In this document: positions 61,494 to 64,000 of the stretch, in pieces
Layout: each line of letters opens with the position of its first letter
Numbering within the stretch: the first letter of the stretch is position 1
Origin: Bugula neritina
Lineage: Eukaryota; Bryozoa; Gymnolaemata; Cheilostomatida; Bugulidae
Assembly (NCBI GenBank): GCA_964035545.1
Contig: OZ037765.1
Location: forward strand, 13,510,698 to 13,574,697
Direction of reading: 5' to 3'
DNA length: 64,000 bases
Made by a program: the position numbers and the translations under genes
The notes under the pieces: generated by a model
What the model was told of the DNA's origin: nothing
What the model saw: the letters and a program-made list of their open reading frames with translations, nothing else
The model's database searches: none

Positions 61494-64000
61494 CAGCTGG
61501 TCAATCATTCAACACTTTTGATATTACCAACTAGTCTTCCTGTGAGAAACAGCTTTTGAAACTGCTTGTTAAATAAAATGTAAACCGAATATAGACATAT
61601 CCAAAGGTGAAAAATGTGAAGTAACAAAATAGTTCTTCTAAGGAACTCTATATGAAGCTGAAGATTATATTACATTACTTGATTAGTGGTTTATACAGAG
61701 TTACAAATTACTTCAGTGATTAGTCTATCCATTTTTTCCATCAGTTGCAATGCTGTAACATTGCAGTAGCGATTTTAAACTATTATGCAGTTATGACTTT
61801 TTTAGTGTGCACAATTGTTTGTGCATTGATATTTCTATGTATAAGGGGTATGACAATCTCAACTTTTATATCAGCCAAATTTCTTTAAAGCTGCTACAGC
61901 GCTTATCAAATTTAACAATCAGGTACATTTTAGTGGTGTTTATATATTTTTTGTATTGCCATGCAATTATAATTAAGCTTTTATGTATTATATAAGTTAT
62001 GCATAGTAAAATGTTTGTATTATAAAATTTATCTTTATTAATAATTAGTGTAGTGTGTAAGCTTTTAGTGATGGAGTGGTTATCAATTTTCTACAGGCTA
62101 CAATAATTTATAAGGATCTGTAATATTTGATATTATACACACTACAAATAGTTATTTATTCCGCCTCATAGTGTTTAGAAAGTATCTCAGTTTATTGTGT
62201 TGGTGCTTACAGCATAAATTATTCCATTGAAAATAAAAACTCTGCCACCGTAAAGCTCAACAGACAAGATGGACTTATTATTCTCATAACAAAATATATT
62301 TCAAGTGATAGGAATTAATAATAGCAATAATTGATAATACCAGTTTTCTAAATGTGGAAAGAACTTGTTTCACCAAAGTTTGATAATCTACGATGAAGTT
62401 TGCAGAAAGCTGGAAAGATTTTAGTGACTGCCATATTAAGCGAAACTTTCTTAATGTTCATAGATGAAATTAGCAATTCACTGTAGCCATTGTTATCTAT
62501 TCCCATTCATGGGCAAAGGCCCTGACTCCAAATTTTCATTGATCTCATTGATGCTACTAAATGTTAGCAAACATTGGCTCTTCAAAAAGTAAACAGAAGT
62601 GCTTGGAGCAGGGAGAACTGCCCATCAAGTCTTTTCAAAAGTCTGAAGAAGGTAAAAGCAGTTGGATGTAATTTGACCAGCAATAACAGAAGAAGCCATC
62701 CATCCATCAACTCAGTTTTTATTCAGTCTATTATTTGTGATGAAGCTAAAATGAATAGGCATTCATGTAATCTTTAGGGCCAGTATCGATCAGGCACTTG
62801 TCACAGGTCATAACTAACAATCAAATCAATACAGAGGCGCTACCTTAGCAAAAAGTCAACTCTGTTTTCGTGAGAAATTTATTTAATGGACTGAAAATTG
62901 GAAAAGCAGTATTAAAAGATTTTATGGTTCATGAGTAAAATGCTAGACAAAACAATATGTCTAAATGTGCATGAAAAATAAGTAATGAGGATGGGGAAGA
63001 TTGTGTTAGGTGTTGCACCATTTGCATTGTTTCTATAGTATTTCCCAGTCTATTTAAAGCTATTATTGAAATTTCTATCTCTATAGTCAAGTTATATGAA
63101 ATTTGTAAATTTTGACTGCTTATTATATATGCAATGCCAAATTTTGGCATTTGAACTGTTATTCTGTCAACATAAAAGAGTAATGCGATGGGTTTATGCT
63201 AATTTTATTCAGCCGTTCATTATGTTCAATGTTAAATATATCATCATCTAAAAATACATACCTATATTCAGATTATTACAAGCTTGAACAAAAATATTTA
63301 TTACATCAGCTGCTATTGGTTAAATCTTGTTATCTTTTACACACTAAATTGTTGAAAAAACTTTTTGGAAATATTTCATCAACAAAACTAAATTCTATGT
63401 GCATGCCATGATTAGCCATGTAGTGCTACAATGAAAGAGCATCACTTTGAAAGCAGAAACTAAAGAATTGAGTGCATGGAGGGAAAGATGACAATTTTCA
63501 AATGAAAGCTGTGAATAGAAGTAAAGAGATTGCTGAGAAAATACTTCTAGATACACTAATGAGTTTGCACAGTAAAAACTTGTTACAAGCAATATTCACA
63601 TCTGACTAATCCTATAGAAACCTTTACCATTCATCCACTGTCTTTCATTTGAACAGTATAATTGACTATGAACTAGTATAAAGAAATTTACAGCTATATC
63701 AAACACTACTACACTAGCAAAAAGGTAACACTATTGAAATAGTAAAAAATAAATGGTGTGCTCAGTTCAAAGCTGAACAATAAAACACAAAAGTGGGATA
63801 ATTACTTGAATGCGAGTCTGAAAAGCTTACTTTTTAAGAGCTGGAGTTCTGCAAAAGAACAAACAAATGTATGAAAAGATGTTATTGTGACTTGTTTAGC
63901 ACATACCCTAGCTTAATCAGTTCTTTTTGGGCATTTGCACTCAAAGAATAGATCAATTAAAATGTGAACATAGAAAACCTGATCACTCCATGTAGAATTT
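61494..64000. other. FoxC 3' flank, no further gene supported
   Basis: AT-rich sequence with a probable FoxC poly(A) signal at 61572-61577. The small frames here (for example 62574-62777, 63196-63411) lack domain resemblance, splice context or coding-like composition. Confidence 0.55.

Noticed and set aside
62574-62777. 67-codon plus-strand frame downstream of FoxC
   Set aside because: No homology, no splice signals, and no composition bias beyond chance.

Overview
The window is an animal (metazoan) nuclear DNA segment. Coding regions are split into many short exons by introns with GT..AG borders, the DNA is visibly AT-rich, and the three recognisable units are an FRMD4-type FERM scaffold, a FoxC forkhead factor and a full-length Ty3/Gypsy-type LTR retrotransposon. 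The gene content fits an invertebrate bilaterian, perhaps a spiralian, but nothing in the sequence fixes the phylum.

Layout from left to right. (1) Bases 1-262 hold what looks like a low-complexity coding exon on the minus strand that runs off the left edge. (2) Bases 263-7276 are mostly non-coding, followed by a weak pair of candidate plus-strand exons at 7277-7544. (3) Bases 7866-22103 hold a 17-exon minus-strand gene that I assembled exon by exon, with all splice phases agreeing. It encodes a ~1355-residue nuclear-type protein with a Gln/Met-rich N-terminus, two U1/matrin-type C2H2 zinc fingers, a long Arg/Ser domain with a (RSPRRLS)n array, and a conserved-looking C-terminus. Its largest mapped intron (12340-18078) contains a young, complete 4521-bp LTR retrotransposon (identical 145-bp LTRs, 5-bp target duplication) and a separate ~310-bp palindromic MITE-like element. 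(4) Bases 22104-29882 separate two divergently transcribed genes and include about 2.5 kb of degenerate TAGTAA/TACTAA trinucleotide-phased repeats with long palindromes. (5) Bases 29883-50508 hold the FRMD4 orthologue on the plus strand: 19 constitutive coding exons plus one 105-bp phase-symmetric exon that looks like an optional cassette within the FERM domain. It has a FERM domain, a coiled-coil CUPID-type region, a long Ser/His-rich tail and a C-terminal PDZ-ligand-like end. One short exon is bracketed by a (CT)~81 tract and a 16-bp minisatellite. (6) Bases 50509-59623 are intergenic, with one unassigned candidate exon at 57180-57340. (7) Bases 59624-61493 hold FoxC in two coding exons. (8) Bases 61494-64000 are FoxC 3' flank with nothing else I can support.

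The genes do not form an obvious pathway. The SR/zinc-finger protein would act in nuclear RNA processing, FRMD4 at epithelial junctions (Par3-cytohesin-Arf6), and FoxC in mesodermal transcription. I found no clearly new multi-gene system. The most unusual items are the unassigned SR/zinc-finger architecture, the FERM cassette exon, the intron in FoxC, and a sense-oriented young retrotransposon in a host intron. All coordinates and splice sites were read by eye, so errors of a base or two are possible.
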